NCBI GenBank assembly: GCA_036365145.1 | Contig: JAEOAD010001365.1 | Location: 6,174,501 to 6,238,500, forward strand | Direction: 5' to 3' | DNA length: 64,000 nucleotides | Origin: Orientallactaga sibirica | Taxonomy: Eukaryota > Chordata > Mammalia > Rodentia > Dipodidae | Shown here: piece by piece, positions 32,187-43,460 of the stretch | Numbering within the stretch: the stretch's first letter is position 1 | Layout of the letters: each line of letters begins with the position of its first letter | Program-made: the position numbers and the translations under genes | Notes under the pieces: model-generated | The model's database searches: none | What the model saw: the letters and a program-made list of their open reading frames with translations, nothing else | Told to the model about the DNA's origin: nothing

Positions 32187-32984
32187 GAGTTTGGGGGAAT
32201 GTACAGGCAACATGTGGCCTGATGACATCTCAACCATTTATACACAGCCCACAAAGGGCACTTCACTTCCCACCCCTCTCCAACACCGCAGGGAACCCCA
32301 TCTCCCCCTTTGGGGCCCATTTTTCCACTTCATCAGTGCCTAGTTCTGTGCCTTATCCTCAGACATCAAGGCAGGACTGATGGTTGAACTGGCCTGGAGG
32401 ACTTAGCATTTGTTTAAGTGCTATTATGGTGCATCTTAGATACTCTCCGTATTTATCCCCATGTCACAGCCGTGGGTAGCAGTGACTGGTGTCTACTGGG
32501 TTTTCTTGTAAGCATTCAAGGGATGTGGCTCTGCAGAGGGACTCCTGGAGGTGATGGGAACTGAAGCAGGATACAGTAAGAGGAAGTTCTTTCAGGTTAA
32601 CACTGAGACCCTTCACCCTTCCTGGTCTTTCCTGTAAGAACTGCCTTCAGCAACGGTCCCAAGGAACCTGCTGTCTGAGTCTTGACTATCACAGGAGTGA
32701 TGAGACTAAAGACCAAGAGCCTCGCGCAGTTTCCATGATGGTGTTGGTGGCCTCTGTCTCCCGAGGAAGCAGAGCAGACAAGCCAGCTAGCTGTGGGAGG
32801 AATAGAGAGGACAACGCTGTGGGGACACTGAGGAAGCCACTGTCAGGTTGGGGGAGCAGCCGGGCTGGATCAGCGGCCTTTCCTCCATCTTGGTTGACAG
32901 TGGCTGCGTCCTGGTCTAACAACATAGGGCAATCGTGTTTACGCTTCCCATGAGCTGTGTCATACTTTACCCTTTGGTGTGATG
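32187..32984. other. Unique DNA, no gene seen
   Basis: Short frames on both strands have no recognisable motif. Confidence 0.4.
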
Positions 32985-33499
32985 GTTTCAGTCACCTGCG
33001 GTCAAGGAAAGTGAGAACATATCAAATGGAAAATTCCAGAAGTCGTATGTTTGAAATCATTCTGAACAGGTTGATGAGATCTTGCATCATTTGGCTCTGA
33101 CTTTGTGCAGGATGTGGGTCATTGTCTGTCCAGCATGTCCACATTGTATATGTTACCTGCCTGCTCTGTACATAGTTATCAGATAGACCGTGCTGGGAGC
33201 TCAGGGCTCGTGTTCAAGTAACCCTTATTTTACTTAAGAAGGCCCCCAAGAATAAGAGTAGTGATGCTGGCAATTTGGAAAGGTCAACGAGAAGGTCATA
33301 AAAGTGCCACTTTGAAGAGATTAGGCAAAAAGATGATGAGATATTTTGAGAGGGGGGGAGGGAAGAAGGAAGTAAGAAATAACTTTTATTATAGTATTTT
33401 GTCATAATTATACTATCTTATTAAGACTTATTGTTAACTTCTCACCATGTCAATATTTATGAACTGAACTTTATCATTGGTGTGTGTGTAAGTATGGGA
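32985..33499 (+). mobile_element. Tigger (pogo-type) DNA transposon, internally deleted
   Basis: 5' part: CACCTGCGGTCAAGGAAAGT, AAATGGAAAATTCCAGAAGT, TTGTGTTCAAGTAACCCTTATTTT-like text near 33210-33232. A remnant of the transposase start at 33239 reads KAPKNKSSDAGN and stops at 33300; the initiator is AAG instead of ATG. At about 33340 it jumps to the 3' part: ATATTTTGAGAG, AACTTTTATTATAGTATTTT, GAACTTTATCATTGG. Most of the transposase is missing. Tigger elements move by cut-and-paste with a DDE transposase; this copy is dead. Confidence 0.75.
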
Positions 33500-33532
33500 T
33501 ATAGATAGATAGATAGATCGATAGATAGATAA

Positions 33533-33567
<35 letters not shown>

Positions 33568-33596
33568 TAGATGATATAGATATAGATATAGATATA
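33500..33596 (+). repeat. GATA microsatellite
   Basis: ATAGATAGATAG units with a few variants (GATC, AAAT), ending in GATATA units. Lies just beyond the Tigger 3' end. Confidence 0.97.
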
Positions 33597-34310
33597 TGAC
33601 ATTCTCCTGTGATCTGATTCTATCTTCTATACAAAGGATGCTTGCTTGGCCATTTCTTTGGAAATCAGCTCAAACTCTAGTGCTCTACCCAGCCTCTGAG
33701 CTCCATCTAATCACAGGACCATTTGCCCCCGTCTTACGTGCCTTACAAAGAATAAAATTAGCCCAATGGATAAAAGCTTGTTGTAGAAATATGTGGAGCA
33801 CATCAAAGTCTATTTATCAAAAGACTGGCTATTGCACCCACACAACAGAATCTCCAAGTGCACCAGGATGCCATCATTTAATTTTGAGGAGAAAAAAAAA
33901 AAAAAAAAACTTCAACAGAGCGTCATGAAAAGTCAAGGCCAGCAGCTAGGGAGGTTTTGTACTGAGTATGGTTTCTGTTTACAGAGGCAGCCAAGTTCAA
34001 TGCTACTGACTATTGGGGTGCTTTCCTCTTAGGGTCTAGTGGTCCCTCATTGAAGAGTCGAAGAGTTTCACTGTGTGGGGTATTCCTGATCTTCCAGTAT
34101 CCCAGGCCCATAGAAGCCCATCAGGCTAGGCAAACTGACCCAAACCCAGGAAGCAAGCCTTCCCTCCCGATGCCGGTCCACGGTGATCACCACTCGGCCA
34201 ACATCACCACCCACAGCCAGCGGGTAGTCAGGACACATAACAGCTCCAGAAGCAATGTGGCTGGAGGTGTGGGGTCGCAGAGATCTGGCTCGCTCTGTTA
34301 AGTTTCTGCT
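33597..34310. other. Unique DNA with an A-run
   Basis: A-run at 33892-33909. Frames across it (33596-33928, 33793-34032) read through the A-run and are not credible genes. Confidence 0.4.
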
Positions 34311-34476
34311 GGGCCTAGGAGCGCACGCCTTTAATCCAAGCACTCGGGAGGCAGAGGTAGGAGGATTACCATGAGTTTGTGAGTTTGAGGCCACCCTGAG
34401 ACTACATAGTTAATTCCAGGTCAGCCTGGACCAGAGTGAGACCCTACCTTGCAAAAAAAAAAAAAAAAAAAAAAAA
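34311..34476 (+). mobile_element. B1 SINE
   Basis: GGGCCTAGGAGCGCACGCCT head, CACTCGGGAGGCAGAGGTAG, CAGGTCAGCCTGGACCAGAG, A-tail 34453-34476. A small duplication, GAGTTTGTGAGTTTGAGGCC, lies in the middle. Confidence 0.93.
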
Positions 34477-34504
34477 GAAAGAAAAAAGAAAAAAGAGTTT
34501 CCAT

Positions 34505-34625
34505 CACTCAAGGGTGTGTGGCAGTTTAGGCTTGAGGCCTAGGCTGAGGCTGAGGCAAGAGCATCTTGTCTTTAAGGGCAGCCTAGACTACATAAGCCAG
34601 ACCCTGTCTCAACACACTCCCCTGC
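34505..34625 (+). mobile_element. Old B1-like SINE
   Basis: GAGGCTGAGGCAAGAGCATC, AAGGGCAGCCTAGACTACAT, AGACCCTGTCTCAAC. Confidence 0.7.
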
Positions 34626-35383
34626 TTCAAATAAATAGCTGTGTTTTCTGCAAGCTGCTGCTTTAAAGCTGGTCCTCTATCAGATATGGTCAGTCTCCTG
34701 ACTGCAGCTTCCTCCATGCCCCACAACCAGCTAGCCATTAGGATACACAAATGCATTCGGCAATAGTTGTCTTTGCTGGGGAAGTTGAGAGTGGCAGGTG
34801 CAATATAAATCAATTCATGTTTCTTCCTCAGAGCAATCACTCACATTTTTCAGATATGGGAACTTAGGAGTGCACATGTGCACACTCACACACATGCAGG
34901 CATGCACGTACACACAGATGGCGAATATATATATATATCCATGAAGTTACCTTTCATCCCGCCCCCAAAGCCAATTCAACAAGTCATCACGTTAAGTCTG
35001 GAAGTTGGACTGAAAGCTGGCTGGATGCCAAGACATGAAGCACATACAAGGAACGTGTGAGACATGGTTTCTGCCTCCTGGCAGCCCTTTAGCTACACTC
35101 TCAGACTTGAGAGACGCCGGGCCATGGCAGCCAACCCCATCTTCTTCCCCACCCACACTCGCTCTGGGCAATGACCAGCCACCAAAGCCCTGGCATTCCA
35201 CAACCTTTTCTCTTAAACTTTCTTCCAACTAGAGCCAAGTAAGGATTGTTCAAAGGTACCTGAAGATCAACTAGAATATCTATCCTGCTTCCCAAATGCC
35301 ACTGTAAGTAGACCACCAACAATATCCAGCAACAATACACGGACTCTGTACTTTCTTTTTTCCTCTATGCAGATGTCTAATTT

Positions 35384-35385
<2 letters not shown>
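34626..35385. other. Unique DNA, no gene seen
   Basis: Short CA-rich patch at 34870-34920. No gene seen. Confidence 0.4.

Positions 35386-35426
<41 letters not shown>
35386..35426 (+). repeat. TG microsatellite
   Basis: About 20 GT units. Confidence 0.97.
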
Positions 35427-35427
35427 T

Positions 35428-35812
35428 GCTTCCTCAGAGACAATTAGATCACTGGGGTTGTAACCCAGTGAATAGATTCATTATTTGATGAATTCATAAT
35501 ATGATGGCATTATTGGGAAGTGGTAACCATAGGAGGTGGGGCCTACTTGGAGGAAACGGATCTTTGAGAGGCGTACATCCTTGAGACTGTATATACCCTG
35601 GTTTCCTCTGCATAACTTTCCCTCTGCTTCCACCAGCCACAATGAAGCTCCTTTGCCCCACCCATCCCTCCACCACGCTATTCTGTCTGAGTCCATGGGA
35701 CCATGTGATAGGGCTTGCAACTCCTGAAATGATGAGCTCAAATAAGCAATTCCTTCCTTCCTGCAAGTTAAGTCAGGTATTTTGCCACAACTATTGACCA
35801 ACAGGTCCCATA
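35428..35812 (+). mobile_element. MaLR-type LTR
   Basis: TAGGAGGTGGGGCCTACTTG, TTCCTCTGCATAACTTTCCC, AAATGATGAGCTCAAATAAG, CAGGTATTTTGCCACAACTA fall in MaLR order (GGTGGGGCC, AATAA block, TATTTTGTYAYA end). Confidence 0.65.
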
Positions 35813-36057
35813 AAATATATTCTTCTTTCTAGCACCTCTGAAGCCTTGTCCATAAAGGTGATAACAGATGTGTTCCCCTATTGCACATTTAAGAATAAAA
35901 ACAAGGTTATTAATTATTTCCTGCATTTAGAACAGATTTAACCCACAAATGTCACACAACCAAAAACTGTAATGGCCAATGCAGAATCAATTTAGAAATG
36001 CATCTTGTGAGCACTTGGAGAAAGGCAGAAGATGAACTAGAGTGATAGAGAGAAATT
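35813..36057. other. Unique DNA
   Basis: AT-rich; nothing recognised. Confidence 0.4.
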
Positions 36058-36232
36058 TCCTTTTTAATATTTTATTTTATGAGAGGGAGAGAGAGAATGA
36101 GGATGCCAGGGCCTCTAGCCACTGCAAACCAGCTCCAGAAGCAGGCTCCACCATGTGCATCTGGCTTACTTGGGTACTAGGAATGAACCTGGGTCCTTAG
36201 GCTTTGCAGACAAGTGCCAGCTCTCTAACCCA
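36058..36232 (-). mobile_element. DIP-like SINE, diverged
   Basis: TCCTTTTTAATATTTTATTT tail, GGGCCTCTAGCCACTGCAAA, GGAATGAACCTGGGTCCTTA. The head is lost after CTCTAACCC. Confidence 0.85.
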
Positions 36233-36699
36233 GAAAGAAATGTCTTGAAGAAAGTCAGACTTTAAGAGTTCTTGAAACTCCAAAGAGAGGGGTGGCTGGT
36301 CTGGGAAGGCAATGGGAAATCACCTGTCAGGAAGAGTGGTGGAGGGTGGCTGGGACAAGGGACCACAGAGACATGAGCAGAACGACAAGACGATGTCTTT
36401 TCTCTGGAATCTGGACTCCGCAGCAGGAGGATTCAAGAGCAATAACAGAAGCCACTGAGATGCAGAAGGAGTGAGAAGGGCAACTGTTCAGGTGACACTG
36501 GGCGTCCTCCTGCTAAGTGTTTCTGTTACCTAATTGAAGCCGTGACCGCACATGGCACATGTAAACCATTTGCAAGGAGTGGGAATAATGCTGGGCAATC
36601 CCCTGTGGTGTCCATTTTTTAATCTCTACAATCTTTTCTGAAACTCTTATCCTTAAACTAGCAAGGTGCCTACATATCTATTTCATGTTGCTTTCTTTA
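36233..36699. other. Unique DNA
   Basis: Nothing recognised. Confidence 0.4.
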
Positions 36700-36850
36700 C
36701 TAATAAATACTCATCTGATCAATCAATCAGGGATCATCAAACAATTGAATACCCATCCAGGGCTAAGCACTGCTCAATGAGAAAAAGGACCCAGTTTCCA
36801 CGGGGCTGACATTTTCTAGGGACAGACTGACACCTTTGCATCTTTGTTCC
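36700..36850 (-). mobile_element. L2-like fragment
   Basis: AATTGAATACCCATCCAGGG, CTAAGCACTGCTCAATGAG, ACGGGGCTGACATTTTCTAG and GGACAGACTGAC follow antisense L2 order. Confidence 0.55.
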
Positions 36851-37796
36851 GTTTTCACTTTCTCGCCCCTCCCATCCCCACACAGTCTCTTTCTTTCCAG
36901 CGACTCTGGCAGGGCGCTCCACGCTGGCTGAGTCTCAGGCGAGTGCCTCTGTGGCATCTTCCCCAAACCTTCCACAAAATGGCAACACACAGATTTACTT
37001 ACTCCTTCCAGGACAGAATCCAGGCCAGTGGGTGGCGTAGCTGTGAGCTGTTACTAAAGACAGCAGGTAGAGAAGGGCTTGGACAGGAATTCGAAAAGAG
37101 AGGAGCTGGGAGGCGAGGTTCTCCTAGGACCTTTGAATTTAATCCAGATACAACTTCAAGCATGGGACTGAAAAACAACAGGAGAGAATGAATAAAAGTT
37201 TTCTCCCTTAGTTCGCTTTCCTTAGGTCTTTGTCAACAGTAATGAAAAACTGAAAAACACCTTGCATCCAGTGGGGGACACAACTTCATGACCACTTTAA
37301 GGATGATGAAAGGACAGAGTAATTCTGAGTAATACAGAAACGTGCCCTAGGGTTATCAGATTTGTCGAACTGAGGAGGATGGGCTGTGGCTGTAGACAAA
37401 GAAGGGATCATTTTATCTGGGCCTGGACAATGAGTAGAAGTCTGCTCAGTGAGGTAGGTGCCCTACATCTTGCATGAGCCTTGTATGTTAGACGGGCTGT
37501 AAGAAAGTCAATGTTAGTGTCCGAGGTCTTGAGTGTGATGCATAACACTGCTGGTGACTTCAGGGAAAAAGCTTGTCAGGCCTGAAGGCCAAAGAAACAA
37601 GGAGAATCCAATAGAAACTAAGTGGCTCAGTCCAGATTATACCCTAGGAAAAGATTATTAGGTCTGGGGCTGCCATCCTTGGGCACCTGAGTCAAAATAT
37701 TTTCATGTTAGACCACCAAATATGACAAAAGCCCACCACATCCTACACAGCTAGATCAGAGACTGTAAGAGGAACAGAGAACTCCATTGGTTATTT
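36851..37796. other. Unique DNA, no gene seen
   Basis: A 115-codon frame (36844-37191, plus) has no recognisable domain. Confidence 0.4.
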
Positions 37797-38022
37797 AATT
37801 TATTTTTAAACTTTAATTTTGAGAGAAAGAGAGAGTGAATGGGAACACCAGGGCCTTTCAGCTGCTGTGAAAGAAATCCAGATGCGTGTGCCCCCTTGTG
37901 GGCAAGTGCAGCATTGCCCTATGTCACTTTACATCTGGCTAAACATGGGACCTGGAGATCAATCGGACGTTCTTAGGCTTGGCAGGCAGGAGCCTTCACC
38001 ACTAAGCCATCTCTCCATCCCT
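37797..38022 (-). mobile_element. DIP-like SINE, long subfamily
   Basis: AATTTATTTTTAAACTTTAA tail, AGGGCCTTTCAGCTGCTGTG, GCCCCCTTGTGG at 37890-37901, head GCCATCTCTCCATCCC. Confidence 0.92.
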
Positions 38023-38934
38023 GCAAACACTTTTAACTGCTGAGCTATCGCCTCATCCACCCATTAGCTAATGCTAAAGTCAAGGTATTAGAAAAGCAGG
38101 TGGAGGGGGTTGGAGCTTTTCCTCACTGTATGGGGGCTGATGGTTATAGAGTCCCTGGGAAAGAGCTCCACAGTGAAAGAATTGTGGGTGGATTGGAGGT
38201 GACCATGGCTAGAGGCTCAGAGGCTGAGTGGAGAACAGGAACTCAGAGGTGGGAGGAAGTGGCCAGGGCTCAAGTGATGCCTGTGGTGCTAGAGAGATGC
38301 TGGAGGGGGCTGACATGCTTCTGCTGGAGTTAAGATTGGAGGGGAAAGGTGAAGATTGACCTTGGGCTGTTATTTTGGACAGCAGCTGCAGGACCACACT
38401 CTGCAGATACAGGAACTCCTTGACAGTGACTGCTTAAAAGAGGAGAGGCTTAGCTGAGAGCTGAGAAGGCACTGAGTTCAAGGTTGGGATGGAAGGGGCA
38501 AGGGCAGTAAATAGGCAGAGTGTGAGGACAGCATCCTGCAGGATACCTACTTTTAAATATTCCCCCGAGGAAGAGCACTCAGGAAGGCCACTACAGGGTG
38601 GAGGGGTGACGCAAAAGGGCAGAAAAGCTACCAGAGCCATGGGTATCTAGAAGTGAGACAGCATGAATGAAGGTAGCACCCTTGCTGTATAGGCTGCATG
38701 TGGACAGTGCAAGAAGCTTTGACAAAGAGAAGCAGGGCAGAAATAGAGTTGAAATAATATGGATTGAGGATAGAGAAAGAACTATCCACAGCTCTTCCAG
38801 CCATGAAATGTGATAGCAAGGGCGAATGGAGAGGAAGGGCAGTAGTTGAGGGTGGAAACGTGTGTAGTGGTTCAGTAGAGTTTGTTTCCACTTTGGAAGA
38901 GGTAGGAGACAGAGACTAGCCACAGGCATTTGGA
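38023..38934. other. Unique G-rich DNA, no gene seen
   Basis: A 112-codon minus-strand frame (38591-38929) is Ser/Leu-rich and unrecognised. Confidence 0.4.
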
Positions 38935-39152
38935 TGATGAGTGAGAGGTGGCTTAGCAGTTAAGGAGTTTGCCTGCAAAGCCAAAGGACCCAGGTTCGAT
39001 TCCCCAGGAGCCATGTAAGCCAGATGCACAAGGTAGTACATGCATCTGGAGTTCATTTACAGAAGCTGAATGCCCTAGTGTGCCCATTCTCCACCCCCTC
39101 TGCCTCTTTCTCTCTTTCTCAAATAAATAAAATAAAATAAATAAAATTTAAA
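38935..39152 (+). mobile_element. DIP-like SINE
   Basis: ATGATGAGTGAGAGGTGGCT head, GCAAAGCCAAAGGACCCAGG, TTCGATTCCCCAGGAGCCAT, AAATAAATAAAATAAAATAA tail. Confidence 0.92.
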
Positions 39153-39474
39153 AATGTATATCATTTTTTAATTCTGCAGAAATGATTGAGTTTCTGCTCT
39201 TACAGGACAAAATTATTTGTCTCCTAAAGTAACCTGGCCCTTTGTAGTTCTCTCTCGTCTTCAAAAGCCTGCTCCCCTGCCCTCCCACTTTCCATTGAGC
39301 TCGGTCTCGCCCACCTGGAACAGTGAGAAAAGTAAAACTCTATCCTTTATAAATGACCAAGGCTCCAGTCATCTTTTATTGTAACAAAAAAGTCGTTTCT
39401 TTTTAAGCAAAAGAGACCAGGCACGTCCAAACGCTGCAGGAAGGAAGCAGAAGTAACAAGATAACCTACTTTTA
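39153..39474. other. Unique DNA
   Basis: Nothing recognised. Confidence 0.4.
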
Positions 39475-39625
39475 CTTCGTGCTTGGGACGTGCTACGTGT
39501 TTTCCGTGTATTAACTCTTTTTATCTGGAAAACAAGTCCACTAGTTGGGAATTCTCATCATTACCACTTCCTAGACACCAGGCACATGGGAGTCACACCA
39601 AGGTCAAGGAAGCTGAGCTGATTCA
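39475..39625 (-). mobile_element. MIR, antisense
   Basis: CCGTGTATTAACTCTTTTTA and CACCAAGGTCAAGGAAGCTG correspond to the antisense MIR blocks TGTATTAACTCATTTAA and CCCAAGGTCACA. Confidence 0.6.
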
Positions 39626-39660
39626 ATTAATTACCATGCTAAAACCCTGCATGGAAGTGA

Positions 39661-39861
39661 GTAGTGAACCTGTATTCCCGGTACTGGGGAGGCTGGTTAC
39701 CCATCACAAAAACATCTTATGCCCTCTCCATTCTTGTAGTTTCTGGGTACCCCTTCCATCCTGGGGACCCGCTCCATCATCTACACCTCCAATCTGTTGG
39801 TATACCCCCACCATAACTAGGAGGATGTCAAGTTTAAGGGCAGTTTGAGCTACATAAGACC
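39661..39861 (+). mobile_element. Old B1 interrupted by a copied local segment
   Basis: Left half: GTGAACCTGTATTCCCGGTA, CTGGGGAGGCTG (to 39695). Right half: CTAGGAGGATGTCAAGTTTA, GGGCAGTTTGAGCTACATAA, GACCC (39818-39861). Between them lies a roughly 105-base segment with a near-identical copy at 40704-40810. Confidence 0.7.
39712..39816 (+). repeat. Local duplicate, copy 1
   Basis: About 94% identical to 40704-40810 by eye: six or seven substitutions and a 3-base indel. It shares TTTCTGGGTACCCCTTCCAT and CCAATCTGTTGGTATACCCC. It sits inside a B1. Confidence 0.95.
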
Positions 39862-39866
39862 CACAA

Positions 39867-39936
<70 letters not shown>

Positions 39937-40101
39937 AAAGGGAAAGAGGGAAAGAGGGAAAAGGAAGTAGGGAGGGAGGGGGAGGGAGGGAGGGAGGGAG
40001 GGGAAGGAAGGAAGGAAGGAAGGAAGGAAGGAAGGGGAGAGAGAGAAAAAAGAGAGACCAAGGAAGGAAGAAATAGAGGGAAGAGGGAAGGGAGGAGGGA
40101 G
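39867..40101 (+). repeat. Purine tract: GAAA then GGAA/GGGA
   Basis: About 18 GAAA units (39867-39939), then GGGA, GGAG and GGAA runs to 40101. It extends the A-rich tail of the B1. Frames on the reverse strand are Phe/Leu/Ser or Pro repeats and not genes. Confidence 0.97.
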
Positions 40102-40703
40102 ATGGAGCCAGGCAAAAGATCATTAAATGTCCCAAAGAAATACAAAGAAATATAAGTCTAGTGACAATGGTTAGAACTAGTAAGGGTTTTTTTTGTCTTC
40201 AAAGAAGCATGCTGGTCTGCTGGGGAGTAAGGTCCCGTTAGGAGGTGGCCTGGAGCTCCCGAGGAGGCAGTCTCGGAGGAGTTTGTCCACCAGGAAACCC
40301 TAGGAAGGGTCAGTGCCATTTAGAGGCTCCAGACTGGCTGGCTGGGTACCACTGAGGTAGCCTTTCAGATTTCTCCTCTCATCACTTCTGTCAACAGTAT
40401 GCCTTCTCCCTGGTCTGTAAGCAGGGCTTGCTGGGGTGCCCGGCAACAGCTTTGGTTCAGTGGAGTCGGTCTGCAAGGCAGTGAATGACCAGGATTTCAA
40501 AGAGTCATGGCTGGAGGGCTGTGGAAAGAGAGAAGAGGGTTTTACCAGGGCCAGGCTGGCTAAGACTGAGCCTGACGGGCTGAAAGTTCCCACCAGAACG
40601 CAAACTCACACCTAGTGGTTGGACTTCTCTTTGGCTTGTTTTCTTGTTTTCATTTTCTGAGCTTCTTGATTAGGGAGTAAACCCTGCTTACCTTCCACAG
40701 AAG
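40102..40703. other. Unique DNA, no gene seen
   Basis: A 97-codon minus-strand frame (40300-40593) is unrecognised. Confidence 0.4.
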
Positions 40704-40810
40704 CATCCTATTCCCTCTCCATCCTTGTTGTTTCTGGGTACCCCTTCCATCCTGGGGACCCACTGCTCCATCATCTACACTTCCAATCTGTTGGTATACC
40801 CCCATCATAA
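40704..40810 (+). repeat. Local duplicate, copy 2 (likely source)
   Basis: Partner of 39712-39816. No interrupted repeat is seen around this copy, so it is the better candidate for the original. Confidence 0.95.
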
Positions 40811-40837
40811 GACCCCTTCTTTTTGTTTGCTTGTCTT

Positions 40838-40945
40838 GGTGAGTTCCTTTTTTTTTGGGGGGGGGTGAGCCTTGTTGAACTCAATACGAAGCCCAGGCTG
40901 ACCTTGAACATAGGATCATCTCCCCTCAGCTCTCCAAGTACTGAG
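40838..40945 (-). mobile_element. Old B1 SINE
   Basis: T-run and G-run, then GCCCAGGCTGACCTTGAACA, CTCAGCTCTCCAAGTACTGA. Confidence 0.75.
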
Positions 40946-42126
40946 AGAAACAGATATTGCTTTCTGCTTGACTCAACTCTACCATTTAAAGGGCCTTTCC
41001 TGGGTGGTCCACCCTGCTTCTGGCCTGTACCTAACTTAGCCCTGCCCTAATTTATTCCACACATCCTTCAGTTCCACGTGCTAGTCTTGAAAAACCAAAA
41101 AAGGAGATCATGGGCGTTAGGAATCTGCTCAGAGCTGGGCAAACCCAGCTGTATTTTGGATTTTTTGCCTGCTTAAAAAATATTTTTCATTGTTTTGAGT
41201 TTGATGAGAATGTGTTTTCCCATTAATTTTTAAACCAAAATTGGATCCATATGTTTTCTGATTCATGTCTGTTTAACTCATCTCTGTGCTGTAATAAGCA
41301 TTTGATGTCCAAGATGTCTTCCCATACCCTCTGCTCCCCGGCATAAAAGGGGAGAGGTGGTGAGGTGAGGAAATTCTTTGGTCACCCAGTGGGGGTGTAG
41401 GTAGACAGGGAAGTAGGAGTCTAAGCAGCCATCCGTGGATTACCTGGGAAACAACGGTTTCCAAGGAAAACATTTTGGGGACTTTTTGTGGGAGGGAGGT
41501 TCAGAAATCTGTTCTCTGAACTTTCACCGGAACAGAGGTCAAACTTGAGGCTCGTAGGAAAACTGCGTTTCCAGGGTTAGCTGGAGTGCAAGGAGCGGGG
41601 GTCTGTCCGCTGCATGACTGGCAGGCCTGTGGTTCCCTTGCCAAAAGCGAGGGGCATCTATGTGCAGGGACCCGTGCTGGCAAGCAGCTCATGAGCCACA
41701 GTGCCACCTCCTCCTCCAGGCTGTGTGGAAAGCTGCCCAGTGACCCCGCCACACCATGACCCTCCCATTTCTCCTTGTCTTCGCATCACAGTTTCGCGAC
41801 AGACGAACAAACAGCTTAAAAATCCACAAGCCGCAACCGCACAGTGGACTTGAGACGTGGTTCTGACATCCTTTCTATAGCTGCTTTGATGTTGCGTTGA
41901 GTTTTAATCATCTGAGAACCTGAACTTTCTGACTGGTAGAGTTTGGATAACAATATTTAGCTCAGTATTATTTGGAGGATTGATTTTTGCTAAATACATT
42001 TCTGAAACTGTAAAATGCTGGGAGCCATTTTATAATAATCTCGGGTCCCCTACCCTTCTCTAAAGGATTAGCCTCTGGAGAAATGAACTGGTTCTCACCC
42101 CACCCTTTCTCTCCTCCCCTTATGTG

Positions 42127-42129
<3 letters not shown>
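40946..42129. other. Unique DNA, no gene seen
   Basis: 41150-41290 is AT-rich and repeat-free. 41500-41760 is GC-richer with an unrecognised 83-codon frame. Confidence 0.4.

Positions 42130-42167
<38 letters not shown>
42130..42167 (+). repeat. CA microsatellite
   Basis: About 19 CA units. Confidence 0.97.
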
Positions 42168-42170
<3 letters not shown>

Positions 42171-42599
42171 GGAGCCAGGAGAATGAGCTTTTCCAGGATC
42201 TCGACATGACAGCAAGGTTTCCAAGCCGGATGAACTGGTTCCAGGCTCTCCCTCTGCACTCTCTTCATGGGCGTCAGCCTCCCCAGTTGGTTGTTTGAAT
42301 TTGGTATCTGTCCAAGCAGAGATGTCTGATTCTCTACTGCCTGCGAGCTCCCCGTTGGTGCGATGTGCCCGTGCCCCGCCGACACTTCCCCACGACCTCC
42401 AGTGTGGGAGAAATCGCCATCAAAGAGCCAAAGGACCTCCTGGTTTTACCAAACCCGCACAGGTTTCCAACAGCCAGCAGCCAGGAAACCAGATCGCGAA
42501 TTCAAGGTGTGAAAGAATCCTCAAGAAGAAGCGATCCAGTCTCACATATGGTTTGGTCTCCCTCTCCCTCTCCCTCGGCTTCTGCCAGGAAGAAGTGTA
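42168..42599. other. Unique DNA
   Basis: Overlapping frames of 90-101 codons on the plus strand have no motif. Confidence 0.4.
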
Positions 42600-42890
42600 G
42601 GACCAATTTATGCACAAATTGGTCACATTTTCACACATAGCTCCAATTATCTAAAAGGGGTTTAACATTATATTTATATTGATAAGCTTAACAATGTTGA
42701 ACTGCGACTCTCAGCTGATCTGTTACAATTCACATCCAAAGAGACCAGAAGGGATAATTGGAAACTCTCCAGCATCAAGAAAGAGAGGCAGCCTTGAGAG
42801 AGATGAAAACTGCTGCACAAGGTCTCGGTTCTGCTGAAATTACCACATAAATTCCAAGTGAAGGATGGCCAAGAATACCCCAACTCTCTC
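42600..42890. other. Candidate conserved noncoding element
   Basis: Repeat-free, AT-rich motif-dense text, with CACAAATTGGTCAC and GGGATAATTGGAAAC. No conserved frame. Confidence 0.3.
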
Positions 42891-43059
42891 CTGGAGACAG
42901 AGACAGAGCCGAGCTAGCAGGTTAGCAGGAGTGAAGACGTCGCCGCCCCCCTCGTGGGTGTCTGCCATGGGACAAAACAATAGATGGAAAAGGTGATAGA
43001 CGTAGACCAGGGAAGGACCCCTGCAGAGGAGCCAGGTTCACTGCAATTGCTTAGCAAAC

Positions 43060-43460
43060 AATGCCGTTCTAGGTTAGGCATTTAGAGTTCTAATGCCCTG
43101 AAATTTGCATACACCTGTCATTCCAAGAGCTGTAAGCTCTGACAGTAGGGTTAATTGCGTTCTGCTATTTTGCTTTTGCCCACATTCTCCTCGTGTCCTC
43201 CCACCAGTCCTCACAGGGCTCAGCTCAGCACCGGCTTGAAGATCAGGACGGGGGCAGCGTCTAAGATCATCATAGGACCTTAATGCACGCCGCAGACTGG
43301 CTGTACCACGTCTGAGACACAACGGAAAAGAGCTGACACGTTTGGGTCATGCGAACAGGCACTGCAGACTAATGTGATTAATTACAAGGCTAATTCAGTT
43401 AATTACATATAATCTACTAACCCCTCCCCTCCCTGACAGATACATTGCATTGTTCACTCC
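43060..43460. promoter_or_regulatory. Candidate enhancer-like DNA with paired TAATTA sites
   Basis: TAATTA at 43379-43384 and 43400-43405, each within TTAATTAC, 21 bases (two helical turns) apart on the same strand, plus TAATTC between them. Repeat-free. Homeodomain proteins bind TAATTA. Function is inferred from motif spacing only. Confidence 0.3.

Noticed and set aside
3451..35812. Endogenous retrovirus with gag, pol or env
   Set aside because: Only solitary MaLR-type LTRs were recognised; no internal retroviral coding sequence lies next to any of them.
39704..40145. 143- and 103-codon Leu/Phe/Ser/Pro frames on the minus strand
   Set aside because: Translations of the GAAA/GGAA purine tract.
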